Origin: Clostridiales bacterium
GTDB lineage: Bacteria > Bacillota > Clostridia > Peptostreptococcales > Anaerovoracaceae
Length of the DNA stretch: 46,892 nucleotides
Reading direction: 5' to 3'
Assembly: GCA_012729355.1 (NCBI GenBank)
Contig: JAAYDG010000017.1
Coordinates: 1-46,892 of the forward strand
Part shown: positions 8,806-17,721 of the stretch, in pieces
How the letters are laid out: each line of letters begins with the position of its first letter
Position numbering within the stretch: position 1 is the stretch's first letter
Notes under the pieces: generated by a model
Told to the model about the DNA's origin: nothing
The model's database searches: none
The model's input: only the letters and a program-made list of their open reading frames with translations
Position numbers and translations under genes: made by a program

Positions 8806-10497
8806 ATGAGCTATGACGGATTGTTCGCCGGCGTAACGGCCAGACAACTGAATCGACTGCTGGTCGGCGCAAAGATCGAAAAAATATATCAGCCGGAGCC
8901 GGATGAGATCCTGATGCAATTATATACCGGTGACGGAAGGAAAAAACTGCTGCTGAGCACCCATCCGGGCAGCGCTGCAGTATATCTGACGGAGAGGTCG
9001 TTTGAAAACCCCTCCGTTGCCCCTCCCTTTTGCATGCTTCTCCGAAAACACATCCAGGGCGGGCGGATCGTTCGGGTCCTTCAGCCCCGGACGGAGCGCA
9101 TCCTCGAATTCCACATCGAAACCGTCAATGAAATGGGCTATTCCGTCAACAAATGCTTACTGGCCGAAACCATGGGGAAACACAGCAATCTCATGCTTCT
9201 GAACCGGGACACGGGATTGATTGTCGACAGCATCAAACGGATTTCGATCGATGTCAACCGATACCGTCAGATCCTGCCCGGACTCCCTTATGCTCCGCCG
9301 CCGGCGCAGGATAAGTTGGATTTCTGGACAGCGACGGAGGAAGAGATCCGTCGACACATCGCTCTGCACGAATCGGAAGGATCCAAGGTTGTCATGAACG
9401 CCGTGCAAGGCTTTGGCCCCACCGCAGCGGAGGAACTTTGGCTGTCCGGGCCGAAGGAAGAACTGCCCGAACGCATCGTTCGTCTCAAGGATATGCTGGA
9501 TCGGGAAGCGGGACTGATTCCCGCCGTGTACGTGAGTGAGGCCAATACTCCGCAGGATGTTCATATCATCCCGTTGACCCACGTTTTCCCCGAACATCGG
9601 ACGATGCGCTTCGACCGGCCCGGCCAGGCACTGGACTATTTTTTTCAAAACAGGCTTCAAAGCAACCGGGTCGCACAAAGAAGCATCAGCCTGCAACGTC
9701 TCGTCCAAAGCGTTATGGACAAGCTTCTTCTGAAAAAACAACGCCTCCTGGAAGAACAGAAAGAATCGGAACAGGCCGAACAGCTTCGCCTTCGGGCGGA
9801 ACTCCTCACGGCAGGTCTTCATAAAGTCGAAGCGGGAAGTGCCCGGGTGACTGTGGACAATTACTATGACGGAACCACGATGACCATCGATCTGGATCCA
9901 CGCCTGTCTCCCGCAAAAAATGCGCAGACGTACTACAAAAAGTATGGGAAAGCCAAAACTGCGGGAAAAGAAAAACGCCTGCAGTTGAAGGAAACGGAAA
10001 AGGACATACGATACATCGAGTCCGTCCTCTCTGCCGTGACGTTGGCCGAAGACTATGAAACACTGGAACAGATCCGGCAGGAACTGTCCGAAGCCGGTTA
10101 TCTCCGCATTCGGAAAGCAGCACACAGAAAAACCCCGAAATCGAAGCCCCACCGTTATCGAACCGCCGGAGGGATGGAACTGCTGGCAGGAAAAAGCAAC
10201 ACGGAAAACGATTACGTTACTTTTTCCCTGGCGAAAAAGTCCGATCTGTGGTTTCACGCCAAGGATATCCCCGGTTCTCACGTGGTCTTGCTGTGCCGAG
10301 ACCGGGAACCGGACGAAGGAGATATTCGCGAAGCTGCGGCGTTGGCTGCCCACTACTCCAAAGCGAGCCTGTCGGAAAATGTTCCTGTGGATTATACACA
10401 GATCCGCCATGTCCGGAAACCCGCCGGGGCCAAGCCGGGGATGGTCCTCTATAGTTCACAAAAAACAATTTATGTTAGACCGAGTATCCCGAAATAG
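8806..10497 (+). CDS. rqcH: NFACT/RqcH family (fibronectin-binding-like) protein
   Basis: MSYDGLFAGVTARQLNRLLVGAKIEKIYQPEPDEI... and C-terminal NFACT-R (NDYVTFSLAKKSDLWFHAKDIPGSHVVLL). Confidence 0.92.
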   Translation: MSYDGLFAGVTARQLNRLLVGAKIEKIYQPEPDEILMQLYTGDGRKKLLLSTHPGSAAVYLTERSFENPSVAPPFCMLLRKHIQGGRIVRVLQPRTERILEFHIETVNEMGYSVNKCLLAETMGKHSNLMLLNRDTGLIVDSIKRISIDVNRYRQILPGLPYAPPPAQDKLDFWTATEEEIRRHIALHESEGSKVVMNAVQGFGPTAAEELWLSGPKEELPERIVRLKDMLDREAGLIPAVYVSEANTPQDVHIIPLTHVFPEHRTMRFDRPGQALDYFFQNRLQSNRVAQRSISLQRLVQSVMDKLLLKKQRLLEEQKESEQAEQLRLRAELLTAGLHKVEAGSARVTVDNYYDGTTMTIDLDPRLSPAKNAQTYYKKYGKAKTAGKEKRLQLKETEKDIRYIESVLSAVTLAEDYETLEQIRQELSEAGYLRIRKAAHRKTPKSKPHRYRTAGGMELLAGKSNTENDYVTFSLAKKSDLWFHAKDIPGSHVVLLCRDREPDEGDIREAAALAAHYSKASLSENVPVDYTQIRHVRKPAGAKPGMVLYSSQKTIYVRPSIPK

Positions 10498-10536
10498 ATG
10501 TTTGTGTGATTTTTCTCCATATTTTACATAATTTAG

Positions 10537-10565
10537 TTGATTTTTGCCGCGTCGTGTGCTACTCT
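10537..10565 (+). promoter_or_regulatory. Candidate promoter for intergenic ncRNA
   Basis: TTGATT-N17-TACTCT with extended -10 TGC; predicted +1 about 10572, exactly where the closing stem begins. Confidence 0.45.
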
Positions 10566-10571
10566 GTATCC

Positions 10572-10768
10572 AGGACAGAACTCTTGCTGCAGAACAGTGT
10601 ACATGCAGCGCACGACAGGTGTTGCGTTGCGTGTCGGACATAACATCCGCATGATCCTATGAAATTGACGCTCCCGTTCCCCAAGCCAATCACTGAATAT
10701 GCTTGCAAACTGCGGCAATCGAGACTGTCCCCCAAGAAAAAGAACCGCTTTTCGGCGGTTCTTTTATC
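10572..10768 (+). ncRNA. Structured small RNA candidate, 6S-like rod architecture with intrinsic terminator
   Basis: Closing helix GGACAG(AA)CTC/TTGCTGCAG (10573-10592) pairs with CTGCGGCAA(TC)GAG(A)CTGTCC (10710-10730); apical hairpin CGTG-T-CGGA[CATAACA]TCCGCATG (10630-10653); terminator AGAACCGCTTTTCGGCGGTTCTTTT (10741-10765). No convincing CDS. Confidence 0.5.
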
Positions 10769-10777
10769 GTCAAAAAT

Positions 10778-10807
10778 GCCTGTCTGCCGGACGGCCGGCA
10801 GACAGGC
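10778..10807 (-). terminator. Intrinsic terminator of the flavin reductase gene
   Basis: Perfect 13-bp stem GCCTGTCTGCCGG/CCGGCAGACAGGC followed on the minus strand by ATTTTTG. Confidence 0.7.
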
Positions 10808-10812
10808 GTATG

Positions 10813-11424
10813 TTATTTCTTATTCTTTGCTTCCTGCTGTTTTCTTTTTTTTGTGGATGGTTTCATCACGGAAAAGCCGAAACCGCCAAGGACTTCTTCT
10901 CCTACCGCCATGTATTCTCCGTGGTTGAAGCAGATCAAACCGGCTTTGTCCAAGCGAAGCTTCCCGCTTTTGTCCATCAGTTCTTCCCGGACCTGCACGG
11001 CAACGATCTCCGCAAGAAACATATCATGCGTGGGGAATTCATGAACCGATCGTACTTTGCATTCCAACGAGACCGGCGACTCTGCAACCATGGGGCAGCC
11101 CACGATGGAGGAAGGCTCTTTCGTCAGCCCCGCTTCCCGGAACTTGTCTACCGAAGCGCCGCTCTTGACGCCGCAGAAATCCGTGGCATACAGAAGGTCT
11201 TTCGTCGTCAGATTGATCACAAATTCTTTTTCCTTCGAGAGGATCCCGTGAGAATGACGATCTTTTCGCACAGATACATACGTGTAAGGGGGCTCCGAAT
11301 TGACCGTGCCCGTCCAAGCGATCGTGATCAGGTTGGCTTCTTCTCCGCGGCCGCAGCTGACAAGCACCACGGGGACGGGATTCAGCATCGTCCCGGGATT
11401 CAATTTGATTTTTCCCATAGTCAT
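10813..11424 (-). CDS. Flavin reductase / flavoredoxin family protein
   Basis: LNPGTMLNPVPVVLVSCGRGEEANLITIAWTGTVNSEPPYTYVSVRKDRHSHGIL. Confidence 0.88.
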   Translation of the reverse strand: MTMGKIKLNPGTMLNPVPVVLVSCGRGEEANLITIAWTGTVNSEPPYTYVSVRKDRHSHGILSKEKEFVINLTTKDLLYATDFCGVKSGASVDKFREAGLTKEPSSIVGCPMVAESPVSLECKVRSVHEFPTHDMFLAEIVAVQVREELMDKSGKLRLDKAGLICFNHGEYMAVGEEVLGGFGFSVMKPSTKKRKQQEAKNKK

Positions 11425-12341
11425 CTCCTTAACTTTTCCAAGATATTCTGAAACTCTGCCGGAGGATCTGCCTGAAAGCGCATCTCCCGACCCTTCGTCG
11501 GATGGGTGAAGCCCAGAACGCCTGCGTGAAGGACTTGTCCGGTCAGGCCGAAAGGCTGCTTTCGCGGCCCGTAGAGCACGTCTCCCAGCAGCGGGTGTTT
11601 CACATGAGCCATATGGACCCGGATCTGATGCGTCCGCCCGGTTTCAAGCACCACTTCGATCAGCGTAAAAGAAGAGAGTCGTTCCTTTACTTTATAGTGC
11701 GTGACAGCGGTCTTTCCGTCGGGAACCACCGCACGTTTCAGGCGGTTCTTCGGATCTCTTCCGAGAGGGGCGTCGATTCGCCCTTCCTCGTGGTTGAATC
11801 CGAACCAGACGACGGATACATATTGCCGTTCCATCGTGTGCTCCGCCAGCTGGCGGGACAGTTCGCGATGTGCAACGTCCGTCTTGGCCACCACCAGCAG
11901 GCCTGTGGTATCTTTGTCGATCCGGTGCACGATCCCCGGCCGCCGGACACCGTTGATGACGGACAGATTTTTGCAGTGGTACAGCAACCCGTTGACCAGT
12001 GTTCCGTCGGGATTTCCGGCCGCCGGATGCACGACCAGCCCTTTCGGCTTATTGACCAGCAGCAGGTCTTCATCCTCGTATACGATGTCCAAGTCCATTT
12101 TCTGGGGCAGGATTTCCAGGGAAGCCGGCGCCGGAAACACTACGTCAATGCGTTGTCCTTCCCGCAGCTTTTCCTTCTTGGATCTTTGAGGGGTTCCGTC
12201 CAAAAAAACAGAACCGTCTTCAATCAATTTCTGAAGATAGCTCCTGGAGGCTTCTTCGATCAGTTCGGCCAGCACCGCATCCATGCGGCGTCCTTCATGA
12301 ACCCATTCCGTATAGACCGTAACGATTTGCTCATTGCTCAT
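11421..12341 (-). CDS. RluA family 23S rRNA pseudouridine synthase
   Basis: S4-like N-terminus; PGIVHRIDKDTTGLLVVAKTD, LETGRTHQIRVHMAHVKHPLLGDVLYG. Confidence 0.95.
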   Translation of the reverse strand: MSNEQIVTVYTEWVHEGRRMDAVLAELIEEASRSYLQKLIEDGSVFLDGTPQRSKKEKLREGQRIDVVFPAPASLEILPQKMDLDIVYEDEDLLLVNKPKGLVVHPAAGNPDGTLVNGLLYHCKNLSVINGVRRPGIVHRIDKDTTGLLVVAKTDVAHRELSRQLAEHTMERQYVSVVWFGFNHEEGRIDAPLGRDPKNRLKRAVVPDGKTAVTHYKVKERLSSFTLIEVVLETGRTHQIRVHMAHVKHPLLGDVLYGPRKQPFGLTGQVLHAGVLGFTHPTKGREMRFQADPPAEFQNILEKLRR

Positions 12342-12795
12342 TGGAAGAATCTTTTCTGAGCCGCGGCTCCAGTACGACTACACTGTATACCAGCAAAGCA
12401 CTCCCCGCACACACCGCCATGTCCGCAACGTTGAACACGGGAAGAATGTATATATTGAGAAAATCCACCACGTAGCCCCGCATCACCCGATCCACCAGAT
12501 TGCCCAGGCCGCCGGCGACGATCAGACCCAGCGCCGCCACCTCCGCACGAGGAAGCTTATTTCCCTGCCTGATCACATACAGAATGATTGCAACCATGGC
12601 GATGCCGGTGAACGTGATCAAAAATGTCTGTTTGTTTTGAAGAATGCTGAACGCCGCCCCGTAGTTGTGGATGTATGTCAAATCCAGAAGACCGCTGAAA
12701 ACGTGGACAGTCTGATTCAGTTCCACGGTGGAACGGATCAGATATTTCGTAAGCTGATCGGAGACGACTACGGTTCCGATGATCCACCAGAACAC
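12331..12795 (-). CDS. lspA: Lipoprotein signal peptidase (signal peptidase II)
   Basis: VVSDQLTKYLIRSTVELNQTVHVF...NYGAAFSILQNKQ...GGLGNLVDRVMRGYVVDFLNIY...FNVADMAVCAG. Confidence 0.96.
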   Translation of the reverse strand: MFWWIIGTVVVSDQLTKYLIRSTVELNQTVHVFSGLLDLTYIHNYGAAFSILQNKQTFLITFTGIAMVAIILYVIRQGNKLPRAEVAALGLIVAGGLGNLVDRVMRGYVVDFLNIYILPVFNVADMAVCAGSALLVYSVVVLEPRLRKDSSNEQ

Positions 12796-13367
12796 TAGTC
12801 TTCGCTCCTGAAATTCGAGACGGTCTTGAAAAGATCCTCCTCTTTGATCGGCTGTCCTTTCAACGGCCGGGTCCTCGATTCCGAGACTTCGGTAAAAGAA
12901 GTCGTCCCGGGGGTGCCGAAGAGTTCTTCACTCAGGACGTCGAACCGGTCCAGCTCGGATTCCAGCATGCTCTTGAAACGGCTGCGAACGGAGGCGACGC
13001 GCTGGGAGAGGGCCAGTTCCTCCTCTTTCAGACGCTCAACGGATTCACGGGCCTGCCGCTGGAGCAGTTCCGCATCCAGTTCTGCGTTTTTTACCAGGAT
13101 CTCCGCTCTCTTTTCGGCACTGACGGAAATATCGTTCATCAGTGCCTTGGCAGCCTCCAGTGTTTTCAAAACACTTTCCTCCGTGGTTTTATACTCTTCC
13201 AGTCGGTCCTGCAGATCGGTGAGCTGCTTTCTCAGGTTTTCGTTGTCATCGATCACACGTTCGTAATCTACCGTCAGCAGATCCAGGAAACTGTCGACTT
13301 CCTCTTCCTTGTACCCTCTCACAGCACGGGCAAAGACTTTGTTTTGGATATCCAGTGGTGTAATCAT
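12795..13367 (-). CDS. divIVA: DivIVA domain protein
   Basis: MITPLDIQNKVFARAVRGYKEEEVDSFLDLLTVDYERVI followed by coiled coil. Confidence 0.95.
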   Translation of the reverse strand: MITPLDIQNKVFARAVRGYKEEEVDSFLDLLTVDYERVIDDNENLRKQLTDLQDRLEEYKTTEESVLKTLEAAKALMNDISVSAEKRAEILVKNAELDAELLQRQARESVERLKEEELALSQRVASVRSRFKSMLESELDRFDVLSEELFGTPGTTSFTEVSESRTRPLKGQPIKEEDLFKTVSNFRSED

Positions 13368-13379
13368 ACGACACTCCTT

Positions 13380-13667
13380 TTACAAAACGAAACCGGAAGC
13401 CACGGCGAAAATCAGTCGATAGATCATGGATACGGCAATGATGGTGACGAAGGGCGTAAAATCCAGCCCGGTACGCATGGCGATCCCCCCGGTAAGCCGT
13501 CGGAACGGGATGAACAGAGGTTCCAGGATCTCACCCAATTTCTGATAGAACCGGTATGTCTGCCCTCCGGGTCTCGAAAACCAGGACAACACCACGTAAG
13601 CCAGTATCATATACTGGATGACCAGGGTGAAATAATGAAGTGCCAGTAATAATTTCGTGCCGATCAT
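13380..13667 (-). CDS. YggT family membrane protein
   Basis: YMILAYVVLSWF...YRFYQKLGEILEPLFIPFRRL; location between divIVA and sepF. Confidence 0.88.
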   Translation of the reverse strand: MIGTKLLLALHYFTLVIQYMILAYVVLSWFSRPGGQTYRFYQKLGEILEPLFIPFRRLTGGIAMRTGLDFTPFVTIIAVSMIYRLIFAVASGFVL

Positions 13668-13675
13668 GCGATCTC

Positions 13676-14161
13676 CTATTTCCAGGGGCTTTTGATGCCG
13701 CCTTCCGCCAAATTGACCTTTGAATCCGTATTATAAGCCACATCCACATTTTCGGGAACGAACACAAAAATATTGTTGGCAACTTTCTGCACATTGCCGT
13801 TGAGCGCATAGGTCGCTCCACTCAGAAAGTCAAAGATCTTTCTGGCCGTGTCGGTCTCCAGGTTCTCCAAATTGATGATCACCGGTTTTTTGGCTTTGAG
13901 ATTGTCCACCAGCCTCGGACTGTCCTCAAATCCGGAGGGCTCTACGACGACCATCTTAAACTGGTCTGTCCTCCGTCCTCCCGGAAGTGTGGGCGAACGC
14001 ATCTCCACAGGTTTGGACGGTTCCGAATAACTGCTCTTTGCAGAAGGCCTGGATTCGATCGGTTTCCGTTCCGGCACCGCAGGTTTTTTTGCCGTTTCCA
14101 GTTCATCATCGTCGATCTCTTCGATCCCGACCATCTCTTTCATTTTGTTGAATAAACCCAT
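13676..14161 (-). CDS. sepF: Cell division protein SepF
   Basis: KMVVVEPSGFEDSPRLVDNLKAKKPVIINLENLETDTARKIFDFLSGATYALNGNVQKVANNIFVFVPENVDV. Confidence 0.96.
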   Translation of the reverse strand: MGLFNKMKEMVGIEEIDDDELETAKKPAVPERKPIESRPSAKSSYSEPSKPVEMRSPTLPGGRRTDQFKMVVVEPSGFEDSPRLVDNLKAKKPVIINLENLETDTARKIFDFLSGATYALNGNVQKVANNIFVFVPENVDVAYNTDSKVNLAEGGIKSPWK

Positions 14162-14184
14162 CGTCTTTTCCTCTTTCCGGCAGG

Positions 14185-14886
14185 CTACTGCTTCGAATAG
14201 TCCCGCGCACCGAATATGGATGTGCCGACGCGAACGGCGTTGGCGCCTTCCTCGATCGCCACGCCGAAATCATTGGACATGCCCATGGACAAAGTGGAAA
14301 AGTCCAGTCCGGGATGACGGATCTCGGCGAGTTGATCGTACAATTTTTTGACTTCTTTGAAATAAGGCCGTACTGCCTCGGGCTCTTCGGCAAAAGGAGC
14401 AATGTGCATCAATCCTTTGATGCGGATATGTTCACATTCCACCAGTATTTGATCGACCAGCGACCGCACCTGTTCGGGCGCCACGCCGAACTTGCTTTCC
14501 TCTCCGGCAGCATTCACCTGTATGAGTATATTGACAACGATACCGGACGCAGATGCCCTCTTCTCGATTTCCCGGGCCAGTCGGATGGAATCTACGGAAT
14601 GGATCATGTGTACTTTATCGATGATGTACTTGACCTTGTTCGTCTGAAGATGACCGATGAGATGCCATCGCACCGGCACATCTATCTTGTCGTATTTCGC
14701 CTGGATCTCCTGCACTTTATTCTCTCCGATGTCCGTAATGCCCCGGGAGAGCGCTTCCAGAATCTCTTCCGGCGAGCGGGTCTTCGTGACTGCGATCAGC
14801 TGTATGTCCCGTCCGTTCTTTCCGACCTTTCGGGCATAGGTATCGATCTGTTTTACGATTTCTTCGATATTCTTTTGAATGCCCAT
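14185..14886 (-). CDS. YggS/PLPBP family PLP homeostasis protein
   Basis: IQLIAVTKTRSPEEILEALSRGITDIGENKVQEIQAKYDK...WHLIGHLQTNKVKYI...LSMGMSNDFGVAIEEGANAVRVGTSIFGARDY. Confidence 0.95.
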   Translation of the reverse strand: MGIQKNIEEIVKQIDTYARKVGKNGRDIQLIAVTKTRSPEEILEALSRGITDIGENKVQEIQAKYDKIDVPVRWHLIGHLQTNKVKYIIDKVHMIHSVDSIRLAREIEKRASASGIVVNILIQVNAAGEESKFGVAPEQVRSLVDQILVECEHIRIKGLMHIAPFAEEPEAVRPYFKEVKKLYDQLAEIRHPGLDFSTLSMGMSNDFGVAIEEGANAVRVGTSIFGARDYSKQ

Positions 14887-15849
14887 TCAATGACTCTCCG
14901 ATCCTTGCTCCGGCTCGATATGCCTTAATATTTCATCGTATATTTCCACCGTATTGACTTTGGTCTGCTGGCCGTCGCTGTCGGTTTCGTTGAAAGAACC
15001 GGAATAAACCAAAGAATCTTTTCCGTCGGTGGTGATCACACGGATACGTGTGAAGTGGAATTCCCCTGTCAAGTCTCTGACATAAACGCCCTGTACGCCT
15101 TCTTCCTCTGCAATGGCAGTGTTTGGAATGATCAAGCCTTGATAATCTTCGGTAACGACCCGCAGGGGTGTTTTTCGGATCGTTGCGAAGGGTTCGTAAT
15201 ACTTGTCCGTTCGAATAACGACGAGCCAGCCTTCTTCTTTCGGAAGCAGTTCCGTCGTATATGCCGGAACGGAATCATCACCGAATTCCAGCGTTACCGC
15301 CGCACCGGTCGTGTACTTGAACAGCCGATCTTCGGAAACGGTGATCACCGCATACCACACGTCATCCAGTACAATTTTGTACAGTGGCTCCCCGGCATGC
15401 ACCGTTTCTCTGTGGGTGTTTTCGGGGATGATGCTGATGTCGTCGAACTCGGCAGGATCCAGTTCCGTCAACCGTTCCGGCGAAAAGTATGCCTCATATC
15501 CGTCAATATAATAACTGACGACACCGGTGTACCCGCTGTAATACCCCGTCACACTTCCGTTCGGAGGATAGATATCCAGCACTTTGGTGCCTTTTCTGGT
15601 TTTGGCTCCTTCGTTTACGTAATAGCTGACCGTGCCGGTCTGTCCGGCGGACAAAACCACCTCGTTCCGAATCAAATAAGCCTCCGTTTCGTCGGTGACC
15701 CGAAGGTTGCCGTAGGAAACGATCACGGTTCTCGTCAGGGCGCCGGATATGCCGGGGATCACATAAATGAACGCATAAAGCCCGACGCACGCCGCCAGAA
15801 AAACGGCAGTCGCAACGATGATGCGACTCCTTCTTTTGTCTTTTTTCAT
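14887..15849 (-). CDS. HlyD-like membrane-anchored protein
   Basis: Single N-terminal TM plus biotinyl/lipoyl-like beta-barrel segments (AGQTGTVSYYVNEGAKTRKGTKVLDIYP). Confidence 0.65.
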   Translation of the reverse strand: MKKDKRRSRIIVATAVFLAACVGLYAFIYVIPGISGALTRTVIVSYGNLRVTDETEAYLIRNEVVLSAGQTGTVSYYVNEGAKTRKGTKVLDIYPPNGSVTGYYSGYTGVVSYYIDGYEAYFSPERLTELDPAEFDDISIIPENTHRETVHAGEPLYKIVLDDVWYAVITVSEDRLFKYTTGAAVTLEFGDDSVPAYTTELLPKEEGWLVVIRTDKYYEPFATIRKTPLRVVTEDYQGLIIPNTAIAEEEGVQGVYVRDLTGEFHFTRIRVITTDGKDSLVYSGSFNETDSDGQQTKVNTVEIYDEILRHIEPEQGSESH

Positions 15850-15867
15850 GCCTCTATTCTATCAGAA

Positions 15868-16629
15868 TCATTCCTCTTCTTCAAGAAGAGGCTCCCGGGC
15901 AAGCACGCTGTCCAAAATCTTCTTTTCCTCTTTCGTCAGGGGGGGGGCCTTCTTTAAAAACGCACGAAGCAGATCCGGTCGACGCTGCTGTGTCAGGCGA
16001 AGAGAGGATTCCCACTGCCAAAGGCGGATCATTTTGTGATTTCCGCCGAACAGGACCTCCGGTACCGCCCATCCTTCGTATTTTCTGGGTTTCGTGTACT
16101 GATCGTATTCCAGAAGTCCGGAATAGATCGATTCCTCCAGATGTGCGCTTTCATTGCCCAAAACACCGGGAATCATTCTGGCTACTGTGTCGATCAGCAC
16201 CATGCAGGCAAGTTCCCCTCCCGTTAGGATATAATCGCCGATGGATACTTCCTCCATCTCCCAGGCATCCAGGATCCGCTGGTCGACGCCCTCATAATGG
16301 CCGCACAGAATGACCAGTTCGTCTTCTCCGGCCAGTTCTCTGATGTACGTCTGGTCCAACTGCCGCCCTCTCGGAGACATGTATATTTTTCTCCGATGCT
16401 GTGCCCCGATGGCTGTGATCGCGTCAAATACCGGCTGGGGCGTCAGGATCATGCCGGCGCCGCCGCCGTAAGGTGTGTCGTCCGTTTTTTTGTGTTTGTC
16501 CGCCGAGTGGTCTCGGATGTTCGTGATCCCAATGTCGATCAAGCCGTTTTCAACAGCCCGGCCCAGGATACTTTGCCCGATCCACGGCAGGATCATATCC
16601 GGAAACAGTGTGAGGATATGGATCTTCAT
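15868..16629 (-). CDS. trmD: tRNA (guanine37-N1)-methyltransferase
   Basis: MKIHILTLFPDMILPWIGQSILGRAVENGLIDI...DDTPYGGGAGMILTPQPVFDAI...GHYEGVDQRI...SIGDYILTGGELA. Confidence 0.97.
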   Translation of the reverse strand: MKIHILTLFPDMILPWIGQSILGRAVENGLIDIGITNIRDHSADKHKKTDDTPYGGGAGMILTPQPVFDAITAIGAQHRRKIYMSPRGRQLDQTYIRELAGEDELVILCGHYEGVDQRILDAWEMEEVSIGDYILTGGELACMVLIDTVARMIPGVLGNESAHLEESIYSGLLEYDQYTKPRKYEGWAVPEVLFGGNHKMIRLWQWESSLRLTQQRRPDLLRAFLKKAPPLTKEEKKILDSVLAREPLLEEEE

Positions 16630-17123
16630 GACTCCGTCATCCCTTCGATCAGCCGCACCGTCATCGTCCGTGCGGGCAGATTTACATCCAGCACAAAAGC
16701 GCCTACGGCCGGCAGTAAAAACGGATGTCCTGAACGATCCGTGATCTCATAGAGGTCCTGATGGGCATGATGGATCACGTCGGTAAGCTCTCCGACGAGC
16801 GTCCCCTCTTGGGTCCGAACCGTCATCCCGATGAGATCGCGCACAAAATACGTATCCTCCGGGATGTCCCACAAGGATTCTTCCGGCAAAAACAATTCTT
16901 GCCCGCGCAGACTTTCAGCTGTATTGCGATCATCCACTTCCGACAGCTTGAGAATGACCTTATCCTTTTGGTATCGCACATTCTGCAGTTCATGACAGCG
17001 CTTTTCGATCAGGACTGCGGAAATCTGGGAAAACCGCGTCGTTTCATCCGTAAACGGATAAACACGAACTTCCCCGCGGATCCCCACCGGTGCGGTGATC
17101 TTTCCGATCTTTACAGTCTTCAT
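16626..17123 (-). CDS. rimM: 16S rRNA processing protein RimM
   Basis: VKIGKITAPVGIRGEVRVYPFTDETTRF; PRC-barrel C-terminus; next to trmD. Confidence 0.93.
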   Translation of the reverse strand: MKTVKIGKITAPVGIRGEVRVYPFTDETTRFSQISAVLIEKRCHELQNVRYQKDKVILKLSEVDDRNTAESLRGQELFLPEESLWDIPEDTYFVRDLIGMTVRTQEGTLVGELTDVIHHAHQDLYEITDRSGHPFLLPAVGAFVLDVNLPARTMTVRLIEGMTES

Positions 17124-17138
17124 AAGACCTCCGCGCCC

Positions 17139-17372
17139 CTAGGAAACGATCTCCACATTGACCTTTTTGTTTTGTTTGACCGCAGCTGCCTTGACCACAG
17201 TCCGCATCGCTTTGGCGATGCGTCCCTGCTTCCCGATCACTTTGCCCATATCCTGACTGGATACGCGGAGCTCGATGACGGTGGAATCTCCGTCGCTGGC
17301 GACTTCACGAACCCGAACTTCCTCCGGCGCATCCACCAGGGACTTGGCGATGGTTTCTACCAATAACAACAT
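17139..17372 (-). CDS. khpA: KH-domain RNA-binding protein (KhpA/YlqC)
   Basis: LVETIAKSLVDAPEEVRV...MGKVIGKQGRIAKAMRTVVKAAA. Confidence 0.93.
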   Translation of the reverse strand: MLLLVETIAKSLVDAPEEVRVREVASDGDSTVIELRVSSQDMGKVIGKQGRIAKAMRTVVKAAAVKQNKKVNVEIVS

Positions 17373-17387
17373 TATCTCACCGCTTTC

Positions 17388-17633
17388 TTACTCGATAATA
17401 CCCGATTTTTTAAAGAGTGCCCGCACCGTATCGGTGGGCGCTGCGCCCGTGGAGAGCCATTTCTTTGCTTTTTCGGGATCGATTTTGATGTCTGCCGGAT
17501 CCGTCAGCGGATTGTAGTACCCGATCTCTTCGATGAATCTTCCGTCTCTCGGAGAGCGGGAATCTGCCACGACGACTCTGTAGAAAGGCCTTTTGTGCGC
17601 GCCCATTCTTTTCAATCTGATTTTAACTGCCAT
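17388..17633 (-). CDS. rpsP: 30S ribosomal protein S16
   Basis: [43 protein letters not shown]. Confidence 0.98.
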   Translation of the reverse strand: MAVKIRLKRMGAHKRPFYRVVVADSRSPRDGRFIEEIGYYNPLTDPADIKIDPEKAKKWLSTGAAPTDTVRALFKKSGIIE

Positions 17634-17721
17634 TTTTTCCTCCTGATCAATAACTGTTTACTGCTTTCTATATGTGAACGCCACATCGCTGCAGCGGTTC
17701 GCCCGATCATCGAAACACCCG

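Noticed and set aside
10778-10807. Perfect 13-bp inverted repeat considered as a mobile-element end
   Set aside because: Better explained as the intrinsic terminator of the minus-strand flavin reductase (followed by ATTTTT); no transposase nearby.
10659-11451. Plus-strand ORFs over the ncRNA terminator and flavin reductase
   Set aside because: Overlap an intrinsic terminator and a clear minus-strand CDS; no SD or motifs.
14887-15849. HlyD-like gene as evidence for an export system
   Set aside because: No ABC/MFS exporter partner next to it; lies in a conserved division-gene neighbourhood, so not treated as an exporter.
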